A stretch of DNA of 64,000 nt from Helicobacter felis ATCC 49179 (GCF_000200595.1 NC_014810.2:1436311-1500310); one strand, 5' to 3'; shown: positions 19,482 through 30,637, counted from the stretch's first letter. Numbers and translations are program-made. Notes: generated by a model from the sequence alone, not told the origin.

Positions 19482-22058
19482 ATGCACAGCCCTAATATCT
19501 TTGAAAAACTCACCCATTCTCTTCAAGAAAGCTTAGATCAAGCCCTCTCGCTTGCCCTACACGCACATAATCAAGAAGTCCATCCGCTCCATGTGGTTTG
19601 GGCGTTGTTGAGCAACACTCAGTCTCTCTTAAATCAGGCATTGACAAAAATGGGGGTGGATAAGTCCGCGTTGGAATTACAAACCAAGAGTCTTGTGGAC
19701 AAATTACCCAAGAGCTCCCAAGTGAGCGCGCAGGGTTTGCAGTTGAGCAAAGAGCTTTTAGATGCCCTGCACAAGGCTCAGGGCTTGAGTGTGCAACAGG
19801 GAGATAGCTATGTGGCTATTGACACATTTTTAATCGCCAATAGCACTCTCTTTAAACAACATTTTGCCGGGCTTGTGGATGCGCTCGAGCTTGTCAAAAC
19901 CTTAGAGAGTCTGCGCAAGGGGGTTAAAATTAACCAACCCCATGACGATGCCAATTTGGAGGCTTTGGAAAAATATGGCATTAATCTTACAGCTAAGGCG
20001 TTAGAGGGCGCGCTCGATCCCGTGATTGGGCGTGATGAGGAAATCTTGCGCATGATGCAAATTCTCATCCGTAAAAGTAAGAATAACCCCATTTTGCTAG
20101 GAGAGCCCGGAGTGGGCAAAACGGCGGTTGTGGAAGGCCTAGCCCAGCGCATTGTGAAAAAAGAAGTCCCTCTCTCCTTACAACATAAGCAGGTGGTGGC
20201 ACTGGATTTAAGCTTGCTCATCGCGGGGGCAAAGTATCGGGGCGAATTTGAAGAACGGCTTAAAAAGGTCGTTGAGGAAGTGAAACGCTCGGGGAATGTG
20301 ATTCTTTTTATTGATGAAATCCATACCATCGTGGGGGCGGGGGTGATGGAGGGGAGTATGGATGCAGCCAACATTCTAAAACCCGCCCTCTCTAGGGGCG
20401 AATTGCACACCATTGGCGCGACCACTCTGAAGGAATACCGCAAGTATTTCGAAAAAGATGGCGCGCTAGTGCGCCGTTTCCAGCCCATCAATATTGATGA
20501 ACCCAGTGTGCACCAGACTTTGCAAATCCTCAGAGGTCTTAAGGAGAGTTTAGAAGCACACCATAATGTGAGTATCACCGATGGCGCGCTAGTGGCCAGT
20601 GCTAAACTCTCCCAACGCTACATCCCCCAACGCTTTTTGCCCGATAAGGCGATCGATCTCATCGATGAGGCTGCTGCTGAGCTGAAAATGCAAATCGAAT
20701 CTGAACCCTATGCCCTCTCTAGCATTAAACGACAAATCCAAAATCTCGCTGTGGAGGAACAAGCTCTTTTGATGGAAGAGAGCGCTCAGAACAAGCAACG
20801 CTTAGAGGAAGTCAAAAAGGAATTAGAGAGTGCTAAAGAAGAATCCCAACGCCTAGAGGCGCAGTTTGAAAATGAAAAGGGTGTTTTTAAATCCATCGCT
20901 CAAGCTAAGACACAATTAGAACAACTCAAAAGAGAATCTGAGAGAGCGCGCGCGGTGGCAGATTTTGAGCGCGCAGCCAAGCTAGATCATGGTGAGATTC
21001 CCAATCTCACCCAAGAGATTCAAAACCTAGAAGCCAAATGGGGGGATTTACAAAAAAATGGTTCTCTTTTACAACATGCCGTTACTAAGGATCACATCGC
21101 GCGCGTGATCAGTCAGTGGACACAAATCCCCGTGTCTAAAATGCTCCAAGAGGAAAGAGAGCGGGTTTTACACATTGAAGAGGAACTTAGAAAAAGTGTA
21201 GTGGGTCAAGAAAACGCCATCTTGGCGATTGCTAAAGCGATCAAGCGCAACAAGGCAGGGCTAGATGATAGCACAAGACCCATTGGGAGTTTTTTATTCT
21301 TAGGTCCTACAGGTGTGGGAAAAACACAGAGTGCCAAGACGCTGGCCAAATTCCTTTTTGATAGTCAAAAAAATTTTATCCGCTTGGACATGAGCGAATA
21401 CATGGAAAAGCATGCGGCAAGCCGTCTTGTGGGCGCGCCTCCGGGTTATGTGGGCTATGAGGAGGGGGGGCAGTTGACCGAGTGGGTGCGGCGCAGTCCC
21501 TATAGCGTGATTCTCTTTGATGAAGTAGAAAAGGCGCATCCGGATGTCTTTAATCTTCTCTTACAGGTTTTAGATGAGGGGCATTTGACGGATAACAAAG
21601 GGGTCAAGGTAGATTTTAAAAACACTATCATCATTTTGACAAGCAATATCGGGAGTGAAAAAATCATTGAAATCTCCGATCCCGCCATGCAAAAAAAAGC
21701 GGTCCAAGAGAGTTTGCGCGCCTATTTTAAACCCGAGTTTTTAAACCGCTTGGATGATATTGTGATTTTTGAGCCACTGGGCCAAGCAGATATTGTTAAA
21801 ATCGTAGGACTTCTCTTTGCAGAAATCCAAAAAAAAGTTGCCGAAAGAAATATTATTTTGGAGCTGACAGAACAGGCTCAAGAGTATATCGCTAAAGTGG
21901 GCTTTGATCCCATCTATGGCGCTAGACCGCTCAAGCGCGCCTTAGCTGAACTCATCGAAGATCAATTAGCCACTCTCATTTTAGAAGGCACACTAGAAGA
22001 GGGGCGCGTGATCTTCGATCTTCAAGGAGATAGCGTAGTAGCAAATAGAATCTCTTAA
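19482..22058 (+). CDS. clpB: ClpB disaggregase
   Basis: Hsp100 AAA+ chaperone of about 858 residues that pulls proteins out of aggregates together with DnaK. It has an N-terminal Clp-N domain; a first ATPase domain with [15 protein letters not shown] near 208; the long M-domain coiled coil (about 400-530); and a second ATPase domain with GPTGVGKTQ near 605. The start at 19482 has TTAAGGA six bases upstream; ATG at 19476 is too close to it. The likely promoter with its palindrome suggests heat-shock repression. Confidence 0.95.
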   Translation: MHSPNIFEKLTHSLQESLDQALSLALHAHNQEVHPLHVVWALLSNTQSLLNQALTKMGVDKSALELQTKSLVDKLPKSSQVSAQGLQLSKELLDALHKAQGLSVQQGDSYVAIDTFLIANSTLFKQHFAGLVDALELVKTLESLRKGVKINQPHDDANLEALEKYGINLTAKALEGALDPVIGRDEEILRMMQILIRKSKNNPILLGEPGVGKTAVVEGLAQRIVKKEVPLSLQHKQVVALDLSLLIAGAKYRGEFEERLKKVVEEVKRSGNVILFIDEIHTIVGAGVMEGSMDAANILKPALSRGELHTIGATTLKEYRKYFEKDGALVRRFQPINIDEPSVHQTLQILRGLKESLEAHHNVSITDGALVASAKLSQRYIPQRFLPDKAIDLIDEAAAELKMQIESEPYALSSIKRQIQNLAVEEQALLMEESAQNKQRLEEVKKELESAKEESQRLEAQFENEKGVFKSIAQAKTQLEQLKRESERARAVADFERAAKLDHGEIPNLTQEIQNLEAKWGDLQKNGSLLQHAVTKDHIARVISQWTQIPVSKMLQEERERVLHIEEELRKSVVGQENAILAIAKAIKRNKAGLDDSTRPIGSFLFLGPTGVGKTQSAKTLAKFLFDSQKNFIRLDMSEYMEKHAASRLVGAPPGYVGYEEGGQLTEWVRRSPYSVILFDEVEKAHPDVFNLLLQVLDEGHLTDNKGVKVDFKNTIIILTSNIGSEKIIEISDPAMQKKAVQESLRAYFKPEFLNRLDDIVIFEPLGQADIVKIVGLLFAEIQKKVAERNIILELTEQAQEYIAKVGFDPIYGARPLKRALAELIEDQLATLILEGTLEEGRVIFDLQGDSVVANRIS

Positions 22059-22067
22059 GGGGTAGTC

Positions 22068-23822
22068 ATGCGTTCTTTTTCCTTAGGTAAACAAATTGTG
22101 GCTTTGTGGGTGTTGACTACCATTGCAATGGTAACAACTCTGCTTCTTTTTGCGCAGAATAATAGGGCTTCTGTGGAACAGATCAACCAACTTGTCAATG
22201 AAGATTTGCAAAAGCTTTTGGCTGAAAAAATCCAACTCGCTACAGATGTGTTAGCGCACACCATCGCCCAAGCTCTCAAAGATAATCAAAGTTCTGAGGA
22301 GGCAAAGAAGAAGTATATCGCTATGATATTGCGTGGGTTTCGCTTTGAACAAGATCGATCGGGGTATTTTTTCGCGTGGGATAGACATAAGTCCATTTAT
22401 TCGGCAAACCCCTCATATAAGGTAGGTCAAGATTTCAGAGATATGAGCGATATTAACGGTGTTCATTATATTCAAGAACTTTATAAAACAGCGATGAAGG
22501 GCGGAGGTTTGGTTTATTATGTTTCCCCAAAACCCCTCCCCGATGGCCAAACACGCCTCACTGAAAAAGTTTCCTATGCCCAAAAGATTGAAGGCACGGA
22601 CCATTGGTGGATTGGTGTTGGGCTTTATATGGACAATATCAAGCAACGCACTCAGGCCATCACTCAAACCCTCGAAGATAGTCTGATGCGTAAATTTTAT
22701 CTGAGTATTTTTATGGTTTTTCTCTTTTTTGCCTTTGTAGTTGTGCCTCTCTACTATCTTTTTTACCGCAGAATTACGGGCAATATTAGCGCCCTTAATG
22801 GCGGTCTTAAAGATTTTTTTGCATTTATCAATTACAAAAATCAAAACGCGCCTAAAATCATTGCCCTGCGCTCCAAAGACGAATTAGGGGAGATGGCACA
22901 AGCTCTCAATCAAAATATGCAAGAAGCCTCGACTTATCTACAGGCTGATCGCCATTTTTCTAAGGAAGCTCTTATGGTGCTCAATGGCGCACGCACAGGA
23001 GATTTTACCCAAGACATCCAATCTACAGCGACCAATCCAGAACTCCAACACTTAGGGAGCAATCTCAACGCTTTTTTGAGTTTCCTCAATACAATTTTTC
23101 AAAATATCTCTAACGCCATCCAAACTTATTCGCAGAATGATTTTAGGATATTGATAGACACCGGCAATTTACAGGGCAGGTTCTTGAATTTGGCCAACAA
23201 TATCAACACGCTCCAAAACAGCATTGTGAATTCTTTAAAACACTCTTTAGACATTGCCAATGCTCTTTATCAAGAAACTCATACTCTCAATGAAGCCATC
23301 CATGCGCTCCAAGATGCTTCCAAACAACAAACAAGCTCTTTGGAGCAAACCGCTAGTGCCATCGATCGCATCCGTGAATCGATGCAAGATGCAAATACTA
23401 GGAGTAAGGACATTATTGAACAATCTGAGGGGATTAAAGATATTGTTGCGATCATTGCCGAAATTGCCGATCAAATTAATCTCCTAGCACTCAATGCTGC
23501 TATAGAAGCCGCGCGCGCGGGCGAACACGGACGCGGTTTTGCTGTAGTGGCTGATGAAGTGAGGAAATTAGCCGAGAGAACACAAAAATCCTTAAGCGAG
23601 ATTGAGAGCAATACCCAAGTGCTCACTCAGAGCATTAACGAAGTGGCCGCTGCAATTGAAATCCAAACTCAAGGTATCACAGAAATCAACACAGCCATGG
23701 GGGCTTTAGAGGAAACCATGGCGCACAACGCCAAGATCGCCACCACTTCATCCTCCATTAGCGAAAATGTGCAACGGATCGTTCAAAATATCTTGGATGA
23801 GGCGCATGGTAAGAAATTTTAA
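22068..23822 (+). CDS. Methyl-accepting chemotaxis protein with Cache sensor
   Basis: Transmembrane chemoreceptor of 584 residues. Helix 1 is at about 10-28. A periplasmic single-Cache domain follows ([47 protein letters not shown]), then helix 2 at about 212-233 and a long cytoplasmic part. The hairpin tip is [38 protein letters not shown]. No C-terminal CheB/CheR pentapeptide is seen. Ligand unknown; sCache domains often bind small carboxylates. It follows clpB by nine bases, so part of its transcription may come from there. Confidence 0.92.
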   Translation: MRSFSLGKQIVALWVLTTIAMVTTLLLFAQNNRASVEQINQLVNEDLQKLLAEKIQLATDVLAHTIAQALKDNQSSEEAKKKYIAMILRGFRFEQDRSGYFFAWDRHKSIYSANPSYKVGQDFRDMSDINGVHYIQELYKTAMKGGGLVYYVSPKPLPDGQTRLTEKVSYAQKIEGTDHWWIGVGLYMDNIKQRTQAITQTLEDSLMRKFYLSIFMVFLFFAFVVVPLYYLFYRRITGNISALNGGLKDFFAFINYKNQNAPKIIALRSKDELGEMAQALNQNMQEASTYLQADRHFSKEALMVLNGARTGDFTQDIQSTATNPELQHLGSNLNAFLSFLNTIFQNISNAIQTYSQNDFRILIDTGNLQGRFLNLANNINTLQNSIVNSLKHSLDIANALYQETHTLNEAIHALQDASKQQTSSLEQTASAIDRIRESMQDANTRSKDIIEQSEGIKDIVAIIAEIADQINLLALNAAIEAARAGEHGRGFAVVADEVRKLAERTQKSLSEIESNTQVLTQSINEVAAAIEIQTQGITEINTAMGALEETMAHNAKIATTSSSISENVQRIVQNILDEAHGKKF

Positions 23823-23877
23823 ACTATTTACTTTTTCTATGTATACTCAATTTAATATCATTATGGGAAGGGTTTTG

Positions 23878-24174
23878 ATGAAAAAAATCTTATTGAGCTT
23901 GTGTGCTTTGGGCGCGCTTTATGCTTCTGATTTTAAGGGCGTCATTGAGGATATTAACTACGCCAACAAGACTATTTCTGTTGGAGGCATGGTGATTGGT
24001 GTCATGCCTTACACTAAAATTGAACAAGATTCATGTGGCATGGGTTGGGATAGTGATAGGCGTTTTGCAGACCTCAAAAAGGGTGATTTAGTCAAAGTGG
24101 ATTTGATTCATAATCGCGACACTCCGATCGCTGAGGAAATTGAAATCAAGTGCATGAAACATCGGGCATACTAG
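23878..24174 (+). CDS. Small periplasmic protein, DUF5666-like
   Basis: About 98 residues with a clear signal peptide (MKKILLSLCALGALYA). The mature part is a small beta domain (FKGVIEDINYANKTISVGG; FADLKKGDLVKVDLI) that looks like the OB-like DUF5666 fold, with two Cys that could pair. The start at 23878 has GGGAAGGG upstream; longer open frames reach into the chemoreceptor gene and are not used. Function unknown. Confidence 0.8.
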   Translation: MKKILLSLCALGALYASDFKGVIEDINYANKTISVGGMVIGVMPYTKIEQDSCGMGWDSDRRFADLKKGDLVKVDLIHNRDTPIAEEIEIKCMKHRAY

Positions 24175-24309
24175 GGGTCTGAAGACTTGTCAATATTTTC
24201 TAGGAGGGGAGAGCAGGTGGTCGCCTTTTTCCTATCTGCTCTAAAAAGTCTTTTTACGATTTTTTCCCTAGTTTGGGGGTTTATCACAATTCACTTTTAA
24301 GGATGCAAA
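24175..24309. other. Intergenic region before prpD
   Basis: This gap holds an imperfect hairpin: AGAGCAG (24210-24216) pairs with CTGCTCT (24236-24242) over a 19-base loop. An A-run and TCTTTTTACGATTTTTTCCC follow. It may end the upstream transcript. Sequence near 24290 (ATCACAATTCACTTTTAAGGATGC) gives the prpD ribosome site. No clear -10/-35 pair was found. Confidence 0.35.
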
Positions 24310-25776
24310 ATGTCAAACATGGGTATTTTGGAGAATGTTAAACCGGATTTTGACCCTCTACTCTCTACTTTGGCGCGTTTTGTGTTGGATTATGAAATCG
24401 CTTCGCCTTTGGCTTATGAGAGCGCGCGCTTAAGCTTCATTGATTCTATTGCATGCATGCTCTTTGCGCTAAAACACCCTGAATGCACCAAATTACTAGG
24501 ACCTAGTGTGCCCGGAGCAGATTTTAAACCCTTAGGGAGCAAAGTACCCGGCACTTCTTACCAACTTGAACCAGTGCGCGCTGCTTTTAATGTGGGTTGC
24601 ATGGTGCGCTGGTTGGATTTTAACGACACTTGGCTAGCTAAAGAGTGGGGACACCCTTCAGATAATTTAGGGGCGATTTGGGCTTTAGGGGATTATTTAA
24701 GCCGTTTGCACCGCACTCAAGGCAAAATTCCTCTGAAAGTCAAAAATATTTTAACTGCTATGATTAAAGCGCATGAAATACAGGGGGTTTTAGCCTTAGG
24801 GAATTGCTTCAATGTGGAGGGGCTAGATCATGTTCTTTTAGTGCGCATTGCTAGCACGGCTGTAGCTACAGGAATGTTAGGTGGGAGTTTTGAGGAAGTG
24901 CGCAATGCGATCTCAAACGCCTTTGTAGATGGGGGTAGCTTGCGTTGTTATCGCCATGCACCTAATGCGGGCTCTAGGAAATCTTGGGCAGCTGGGGATG
25001 CGAGCAGTCGGGGTGTGGATCTAGCTCTCAAGGCTTTCAGTGGCGAAATGGGTTACCCCTCTGTTTTGAGTGCGGCTTATTGGGGCTATCAAGATGTCTA
25101 CATGAAAAACCAAAATGAGAGGGGTGAGGTGTTGCACCTGCCCCAAGAGTTGGGAAGCTATGTGATGGAAAATGTCCTCTTTAAAATCTCTTTCCCCGCA
25201 GAGTTCCACGCCCAAACAGCAGTAGAATGCGCCCTAAAACTCCATCTGCAAGTGCAAGATCGCCTAGAGGAGATCGCCAAGATCGAGATCACCACTCAAG
25301 AATCAGGCCATCGCATCATCAACAAAACTGGTCCTCTGCATAACTACGCCGATCGGGATCACTGCATCCAATACATGGTAGTTTATGCCCTAATTTATGG
25401 AGGTTTAGACGATCGATCTTATAGCGATGCATGCGCTAACGATCCGCGTATCGACACTCTAAGAGAACTTTGTGAAGTCAATGTAGACGATCGCTATACA
25501 AAAGAGTATTTAGACCCAGACAAACGATCCATTGCTAACGCCGTGCAAATTTACTTTAAAGATGGGAGTTGCACAGAAAAAATTGAAGTCCACTATCCCA
25601 TTGGGCACAAAAAACGCCGTGCAGAAGGCACGCCTTTACTTTACGATAAATTTAAACGCGCTGTGCATGGAGTTTATGCGCCTAAGCGGGCTAAGCAAAT
25701 CGAAGAGATTGTTTTTCATGAAAAAGCTTTGTTGGACATGGATTTTGACAGCTTCTCGGATCTTTTTGCTTTTTAG
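24310..25776 (+). CDS. prpD: 2-Methylcitrate dehydratase (MmgE/PrpD family)
   Basis: Dehydrates 2-methylcitrate in the methylcitrate cycle, which turns propionyl-CoA into pyruvate and succinate. It has 488 residues and is recognisable through the PrpD pattern: [37 protein letters not shown] and the C-terminal [22 protein letters not shown] precedes the start. It is directly followed by prpB. No 2-methylcitrate synthase (prpC) or prpE is in the window. Confidence 0.93.
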   Translation: MSNMGILENVKPDFDPLLSTLARFVLDYEIASPLAYESARLSFIDSIACMLFALKHPECTKLLGPSVPGADFKPLGSKVPGTSYQLEPVRAAFNVGCMVRWLDFNDTWLAKEWGHPSDNLGAIWALGDYLSRLHRTQGKIPLKVKNILTAMIKAHEIQGVLALGNCFNVEGLDHVLLVRIASTAVATGMLGGSFEEVRNAISNAFVDGGSLRCYRHAPNAGSRKSWAAGDASSRGVDLALKAFSGEMGYPSVLSAAYWGYQDVYMKNQNERGEVLHLPQELGSYVMENVLFKISFPAEFHAQTAVECALKLHLQVQDRLEEIAKIEITTQESGHRIINKTGPLHNYADRDHCIQYMVVYALIYGGLDDRSYSDACANDPRIDTLRELCEVNVDDRYTKEYLDPDKRSIANAVQIYFKDGSCTEKIEVHYPIGHKKRRAEGTPLLYDKFKRAVHGVYAPKRAKQIEEIVFHEKALLDMDFDSFSDLFAF

Positions 25777-25784
25777 GGAAGCTC

Positions 25785-26657
25785 ATGCGTGCAGGAGAGC
25801 GATTTAGAAAGGCTTTAGCCACGCATGCGCCCTTGCAAATTGTGGGCACGATCAACGCCTACCAAGCCCTGCAAGCCCGCAAGGTAGGACACCATGCGCT
25901 TTACCTCTCTGGAGCGGGGGTCGCTAACGCCTCTTATGGTTTGCCCGATTTGGGCATCACAGGCCTAGAAGAGGTGTGTGTTGATGTGCGCCGTATCTGT
26001 GGGGCGTGTGATCTTCCCTTAATTGTGGACGCTGATACGGGCTTTGGACCTGCCTTTAGCGTGGCTAGAACGATTACACAGCTTATTAAAAGCGGAGCGG
26101 CAGGAGCGCACATTGAAGATCAGGTTAGTGCTAAGCGCTGTGGACACCGCCCTAATAAAGAATGTGTTGAGACCTCTGAGATGTGCGATCGCCTCTACAT
26201 GGCTAATAAGGCTAGAAAACTCGATCCTAGCTTTTATCTCATCGCGCGCACAGACGCGTATGCTAAAGAGGGCTTAGAGGCTACTATTGCGCGCGCGCAG
26301 GCTTACATAAAAGCGGGCGCGGATGCGATTTTTGCTGAGGCTTTATCAAGCTTGGAGGAATATAAGGCCTTTGTGCAGGCCCTAAAAGTGCCTATTTTAG
26401 CCAATATTACCGAGTTTGGGCGCACGCCTCTTTTTAGTTTGGAGGAACTAAAGGGGGTGGGAGTAGAAATGGTGCTCTACCCTTTGAGCGCATTTAGAGC
26501 GATGAACAAAGCCGCTTTAGAGGTGTATGAGGATTTAAAGATTAAAGGCACACAGCAAGGACAAATTGAGCGCATGCAAACCCGACAAGAATTGTATGAA
26601 ACCCTAGATTATTACAGCTATGAGGCGCAGATAGATGCGCTATTAAAACGCCCTTAG
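25785..26657 (+). CDS. prpB: 2-Methylisocitrate lyase
   Basis: Cleaves 2-methylisocitrate to pyruvate and succinate. It has 290 residues in an isocitrate-lyase-type TIM barrel. Visible are [19 protein letters not shown], the metal-binding [26 protein letters not shown] with the catalytic Cys (KRCGH), and IARTDA. It lies eight bases after prpD, so they are co-transcribed. Its stop is interlocked by four bases with the convergent membrane protein gene. Confidence 0.94.
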   Translation: MRAGERFRKALATHAPLQIVGTINAYQALQARKVGHHALYLSGAGVANASYGLPDLGITGLEEVCVDVRRICGACDLPLIVDADTGFGPAFSVARTITQLIKSGAAGAHIEDQVSAKRCGHRPNKECVETSEMCDRLYMANKARKLDPSFYLIARTDAYAKEGLEATIARAQAYIKAGADAIFAEALSSLEEYKAFVQALKVPILANITEFGRTPLFSLEELKGVGVEMVLYPLSAFRAMNKAALEVYEDLKIKGTQQGQIERMQTRQELYETLDYYSYEAQIDALLKRP

Positions 26658-27775
26658 GGTTTGCGCACCAAATTATAGCTGGCTACAATCTTGTGTTTAT
26701 AAGAGATGTTGATGTCAGCGGGTTTGTTAGATTCGATTAAAAAGATTTTCCCCCCTTCGTTGATGTCATAAAAGCGCAGTCTAAGAGCCATTTTGGGCGA
26801 AAAGGTGTGGATCTCTTGTATCCCCCTCTCTTGCAACGCTGTGGCTAATTCCTTGACAATATAATGTGTGCGCACCATAGGATTATACCCTCCCCATAGA
26901 AAGAAACTCTCTAAAATTAGAGTGCCAAAGATAAGGCTATAGCGGATACGATAATGGGTTCTAAAAACGGGCAAGTGCACACGGATACTTGAAAGCGCTT
27001 GTTTTAGAAGAATGGGAATGCCTAGCATTCCATAGGTGAGGAATTGGGGGGGGAGTTCTTGACGCAAGGAAAAAATCAGAGGCAAACAAAATCCTATAGC
27101 CCCCACTAAACCTATCAAGCTATCTTGTTTGCGTTTTTTAATGACCTGCGTATAGAGAGCATAGAGATAATAGAGGCAAAGACAAGGGGAATAAAGCACC
27201 AACATGACAAAACAAGTGTCCAAAAAAAAGCCCTGAGGCGTGCCAAAAATAGGTTTAAAATAAAGCGTATTGAACAACAGCGCTACACCCACGCTAAGAG
27301 CTTTGTAATAAAGTTTATGTTTGAGAGTGTGGAGTAGAAAGGCAGTTAATAACACCATGCAACTTGAATCTCCCCACGCCAATAAAACCACTAGCACATA
27401 AAAATAACGGGTGTTGAAAAGCAAAATTGCCCATAAAGCCACGCTTAGGAGCAAACTCACCTTGCCCAAGAGAATCGCCCCTAATTGCACCCCGGGCAAG
27501 AGCGCAAAGGTGATCGCGCTCAATAGAGGATCATAAGTTCGTTTGGGTTGCAGTTTGCTACTGAGCACATAGATCAAAAAGACATTGAGGGCATGCAAGA
27601 GCAGACTAGGGAGTCTTAGAGCAATATCTTTAGAAATCCAAGCAGAAGAAAAGTTCACAAAATGATGCAGGGCTTGCAAAAATAGGCGATCGGCAAGGTA
27701 AGTAGGCGTGCTGAAGTAAAATAAGGCTTCTTTGTAACTTATTGATATCAGGGAGCTTTGGTAAATCCCTAGCAA
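26654..27775 (-). CDS. Polytopic membrane protein, GT39/PMT-like
   Basis: At least 373 residues with about nine hydrophobic helices. The N-terminal third resembles family 39 glycosyltransferases ([23 protein letters not shown], then helices), which use polyprenyl-linked sugars. No catalytic Asp pair can be assigned with confidence. The start is unresolved. The TTG at 27775 has no ribosome site, and the frame stays open upstream to the EamA gene's TAG (27839) with a strongly hydrophobic stretch ([16 protein letters not shown]). The true N-terminus is probably longer and may use a rare codon such as ATT at 27835. A run of eight G (27046-27053) lies in the coding region. Confidence 0.65.
   Translation of the reverse strand: MLGIYQSSLISISYKEALFYFSTPTYLADRLFLQALHHFVNFSSAWISKDIALRLPSLLLHALNVFLIYVLSSKLQPKRTYDPLLSAITFALLPGVQLGAILLGKVSLLLSVALWAILLFNTRYFYVLVVLLAWGDSSCMVLLTAFLLHTLKHKLYYKALSVGVALLFNTLYFKPIFGTPQGFFLDTCFVMLVLYSPCLCLYYLYALYTQVIKKRKQDSLIGLVGAIGFCLPLIFSLRQELPPQFLTYGMLGIPILLKQALSSIRVHLPVFRTHYRIRYSLIFGTLILESFFLWGGYNPMVRTHYIVKELATALQERGIQEIHTFSPKMALRLRFYDINEGGKIFLIESNKPADINISYKHKIVASYNLVRKP
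27046..27053. repeat. G8/C8 homopolymer in a membrane protein gene
   Basis: Eight consecutive G on the plus strand encode Leu-Pro-Pro-Gln on the minus strand, about two thirds into the GT39-like gene. The frame is intact here. Runs this long can slip in Helicobacter and would truncate the product. Confidence 0.6.
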
Positions 27776-27838
27776 TAAGTCTGCGCTAATGAAAAAGATT
27801 AACAGCGCTAAGCAGGAGGATTTAGAGGTAAAAATGGG

Positions 27839-28753
27839 CTAACCTTGCGCCTTTTTACTCTCAAGCACAATAAACACACCAGAGAGCACAATTAAAATCA
27901 TGCCAAAAAGTTGTCCCATATGGATATGCGGATCGCCTAACAACATCCCAAAAATAAGTGCCCAAAAAATACGGCTATAATCCACCGGAGAGATAAGGCC
28001 AGCTGGGGCAATCATATAAGCCTTAGTGATAAAACACTGCCCTAGCGCACCGCTCAAGCCCGTGCCAATCAAGAGCCATAAATCCCAGTGCCACCAAGGT
28101 CCCTCAAAACGCATGGGGTGGTAACCTGAGGCAAAAGGGGGAATGTGCACAAACATACCCGCAAACCCTATCAATGTGAGCGATGCAGAGAACACCACAA
28201 TCACAAAACCGCCATCATAATATTCTTTGAGTTTATTAAGACTGACATAGGCACAAGACACCATCACCCCAGAGAGCACCCCAGAGAGCACCAGTCCCCA
28301 AGTGAGCCCGCTTGTGCTAGGATTGGCCACCAATCCCACGCCCAAAATCCCTAGCAGAGCTGCCACAATGAGTTTCCAGCCCACTTTTTCATGAAGGACC
28401 AACCACGCGATCACAATAGCATAAATGGGGGCGGTTTGGCTAAAGGCAATAGCTGTGCCTAGTGGCATGCAAGCGATGTTGTAAAAGATTAAAATCATGC
28501 CCGCTTGGCCGATGAACACGCGTGAAATTAACAAGCCAAGCCCTCCGGGTTTGTGGGCTTTGAACGAAAAAGGTTTGATGTAGTAGAGAAGACCTAAAAA
28601 AAAGAGCATGAAAAAAGAGCGGTAAAAAACGCCCTCCATCGGTGAATAATAAGAGCCAAGCATTTTAATCAGGGCGTTAAGCAATCCAAAGCCTAAAGCC
28701 CCCAAAGCCATGTAAAAAATACCTAGGCGTAAAGAAGAAGCAGGCGCGCTCAA
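27839..28753 (-). CDS. EamA/DMT-family transporter
   Basis: Inner-membrane transporter of 304 residues with ten predicted helices in two EamA repeats. Recognisable features are the start of repeat 1 (LGALGFGLLNALIKMLG), FYRSFFML, AIAFSQTAPIYAIVIAWLVLHEKVGWK, and the matching repeat 2 end (AGLISPVDYSRIFWALIFGMLLGD). It is similar to metabolite or drug exporters; the substrate is unknown. A start with GGAG lies just upstream. It is followed closely by the GT39-like gene. Confidence 0.88.
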   Translation of the reverse strand: MSAPASSLRLGIFYMALGALGFGLLNALIKMLGSYYSPMEGVFYRSFFMLFFLGLLYYIKPFSFKAHKPGGLGLLISRVFIGQAGMILIFYNIACMPLGTAIAFSQTAPIYAIVIAWLVLHEKVGWKLIVAALLGILGVGLVANPSTSGLTWGLVLSGVLSGVMVSCAYVSLNKLKEYYDGGFVIVVFSASLTLIGFAGMFVHIPPFASGYHPMRFEGPWWHWDLWLLIGTGLSGALGQCFITKAYMIAPAGLISPVDYSRIFWALIFGMLLGDPHIHMGQLFGMILIVLSGVFIVLESKKAQG

Positions 28754-28771
28754 AGTAATCTCCTAACACTC

Positions 28772-29437
28772 CTAAAAGGCAAAGACATATTGCACATATA
28801 AAATCGTATTTCTTTGAAAAGTGATCCCGCTGGTTTTGCCCTTGATCACATCTTTAAAGTAAAAATTATGCAAGAGGGGGATTTTTACACCTATTTCCAT
28901 GCCATGGTGACGGTTCATATTGACTCTAAGCCCCCATTGTAAGGGCAGTTGAAAATAACTAAAATTGACCGCCGCATTGGGGTAGCTAGCCACAAGCTTT
29001 TTAAACATTTGATCTTGATTACTGGTCCATGAACTCCCCCCAAGGCCAAAGCCAGCAAAAATTCCGGCTTGAACACGCACATTATCTAAAAAATCAAACA
29101 AGTAATCGATCCCCACCCCATAGGCATTATTATTGAGCTCTAAACCCGCAAAAGTGGGGCTAGCATAGCCGTAATTATAATAGACATAGATTCGTAAACC
29201 ATTGCGCCTTTGTGCGCGAAAGAAACGCTTATAGCCAAAACGCAGGGCCGCACCATACATGCTACTCTGCCCGGGCGTGATGCTTGCCCCATCTGGCAGG
29301 GGAAAACTTCCTGTGAGCGTGGTTTTCAAAAAGCTGTATTGAAACCCTGCTGCTAGAAAAATGCCATTTTTTTCTGCCTGCAAGCCCCCGATGACACAAC
29401 AAAAAAAACCAAGAGTTTTAAGAATTTTAGAAATCAA
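28772..29437 (-). CDS. Helicobacter outer membrane protein (small OMP family)
   Basis: Beta-barrel protein of 221 residues with a signal peptide and the Helicobacter OMP opening NGIFLAAGFQYSFLK. Alternating strands run to a C-terminal aromatic end (ILYVQYVFAF), the BAM insertion signal. The start is TTG at 29437, overlapping the previous gene by 11 bases, with AGGG upstream. A run of eight T codes for Phe-Phe in the signal peptide (29401-29408), a position where H. pylori OMP genes often carry slipping repeats. Confidence 0.85.
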   Translation of the reverse strand: MISKILKTLGFFCCVIGGLQAEKNGIFLAAGFQYSFLKTTLTGSFPLPDGASITPGQSSMYGAALRFGYKRFFRAQRRNGLRIYVYYNYGYASPTFAGLELNNNAYGVGIDYLFDFLDNVRVQAGIFAGFGLGGSSWTSNQDQMFKKLVASYPNAAVNFSYFQLPLQWGLRVNMNRHHGMEIGVKIPLLHNFYFKDVIKGKTSGITFQRNTILYVQYVFAF

Positions 29438-29612
29438 AGCTACCCTGCTGTCCCTTATTCATACTAGCATAGACGCTTTGCACAAAAGCTTGGCGATCTT
29501 TGCACTCCAAAACCAAACTGCATTTCAAGCACGATCCAACCCCCTTACGCTTTTGGCAGGCCTGTATCTTTTGGCGGTTTTGTTGAAGAAGCTCTTCAAA
29601 GTTGATTTCCAT
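29427..29612 (-). CDS. Small conserved four-Cys protein
   Basis: 61 residues, cytoplasmic, with Cys at about 19, 28, 31 and 37 (ACQKRKGVGSCLKC then LEC), a plausible metal site. It ends in the distinctive MNKGQQGSFDF. It sits three bases downstream of fbp and overlaps the OMP gene. Its place beside fbp and conserved ending suggest a real gene seen across Campylobacterota; function unknown. Confidence 0.7.
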   Translation of the reverse strand: MEINFEELLQQNRQKIQACQKRKGVGSCLKCSLVLECKDRQAFVQSVYASMNKGQQGSFDF

Positions 29613-29614
29613 GC

Positions 29615-30481
29615 TTAGGCCTTAAGAGCTTGCATCTCCACTTTTGAGCCTAAAAAACAAGGGCTCTTGGCATGCAAACTCTCTAACTTAGTTTCTAAAA
29701 GCCTTTGCTGACTGGTTCCTACCAAGCCCACGCCTCCGGCCTGCTCAATCACAAAGGCTAAAGGATATACCTCAAAGAGTTTGCGTAGTTTTCCCTGAGG
29801 CGCGTCTTTAGTCGCAGGGTAGCAGAAAATCCCCCCCTGTTTGCTCAATAAATGGTGCACATCAGCCACCATACTCCCACTATAGCGCAAGCGATACCCC
29901 TGTTTGAAAAAGCCCTCTAAAAACGCTTTGTAGGAGGTATCAAAAAATTCCCAACTCCCGCCCGGAGCGATGTTTTTTCCTTTATCTTTGAGAGTCAAGG
30001 GACTTTTTTGCGCCCATGTGTGATGGATCTCATCGTAAGAATAGTGCGCGACTTTGCCAGCCACAGCGACCACTAATTCCAATTTAGCCCCATAGAGGAT
30101 ATATGCGCCCATTTGGATTTTTTGCGCGATATTGGAGTCTGCAAAATCCTTGGCTTTGTAAATACCAAAAATACTTCCTACCAAAAAATTCGCCCCCACC
30201 ACACTAGAGCCATCTAGGGGATCAAAGGCCACTAAGAAATCTCCCTCCTCTTTATAGTGCGCCTGCTCTCTCTCCTCGCTCATCACCCCAGCCACAGAGG
30301 CAAGTTGTAAGAGATGATCAAAGATCAGGCGATCCACCTTCACATCTAAATCTAATTGCAGATCAGCAGTTGGGTTAGTATTTTGGGTGTAGTGCGCATC
30401 ACTACTTTTGATACTTTGATACACCGCCACACCTATACTCTGTAGGGCTTTTAAAAAATCATGTTGTACTTGGGAGTCCAT
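29615..30481 (-). CDS. fbp: Fructose-1,6-bisphosphatase, class I
   Basis: Gluconeogenic phosphatase of about 288 residues. The metal-binding site FDPLDGSSVVGANF, preceded by SEEREQ, is clear. The sugar-phosphate part is RYSGSMVADVHHLL and GGIFCYPA. I chose the ATG at 30481 because CAAGGA lies seven bases upstream; the ATG at 30511 adds ten residues with no good ribosome site. It is divergent from ddl. Confidence 0.93.
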   Translation of the reverse strand: MDSQVQHDFLKALQSIGVAVYQSIKSSDAHYTQNTNPTADLQLDLDVKVDRLIFDHLLQLASVAGVMSEEREQAHYKEEGDFLVAFDPLDGSSVVGANFLVGSIFGIYKAKDFADSNIAQKIQMGAYILYGAKLELVVAVAGKVAHYSYDEIHHTWAQKSPLTLKDKGKNIAPGGSWEFFDTSYKAFLEGFFKQGYRLRYSGSMVADVHHLLSKQGGIFCYPATKDAPQGKLRKLFEVYPLAFVIEQAGGVGLVGTSQQRLLETKLESLHAKSPCFLGSKVEMQALKA

Positions 30482-30604
30482 AGCGATCCTTGATGGGATT
30501 TTAACTTTCATTCTAGCATGAAAGTGTGTGGATTAGTATAGGATTTTCCAAGCCATCTGATGCGCCTGCGTAGATTCTATTTTATATCTTTAAAGGGATT
30601 TAGT

Positions 30605-30610
30605 TATAAT
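30605..30610 (+). promoter_or_regulatory. Likely -10 box for ddl
   Basis: A perfect TATAAT sits 28 bases before the ddl TTG start, in the divergent gap between fbp and ddl. No good -35 is visible, which is common for the main Helicobacter sigma factor. Confidence 0.5.
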
Positions 30611-30637
30611 GCCCGGATTGTGAGTTAAAGGATACGC

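Noticed and set aside
21464-21470. G7 run in clpB and similar G7/C7 runs in hom, fbp, bioF, pseI and flgH
   Set aside because: Seven-base runs in housekeeping genes are more likely chance; no sign of instability.
30512-30637. Possible tRNA or riboswitch in the larger gaps (here and at 3201-3380, 24175, 45352, 50094)
   Set aside because: No cloverleaf or known riboswitch pattern found, except the SRP RNA at 3255-3367.
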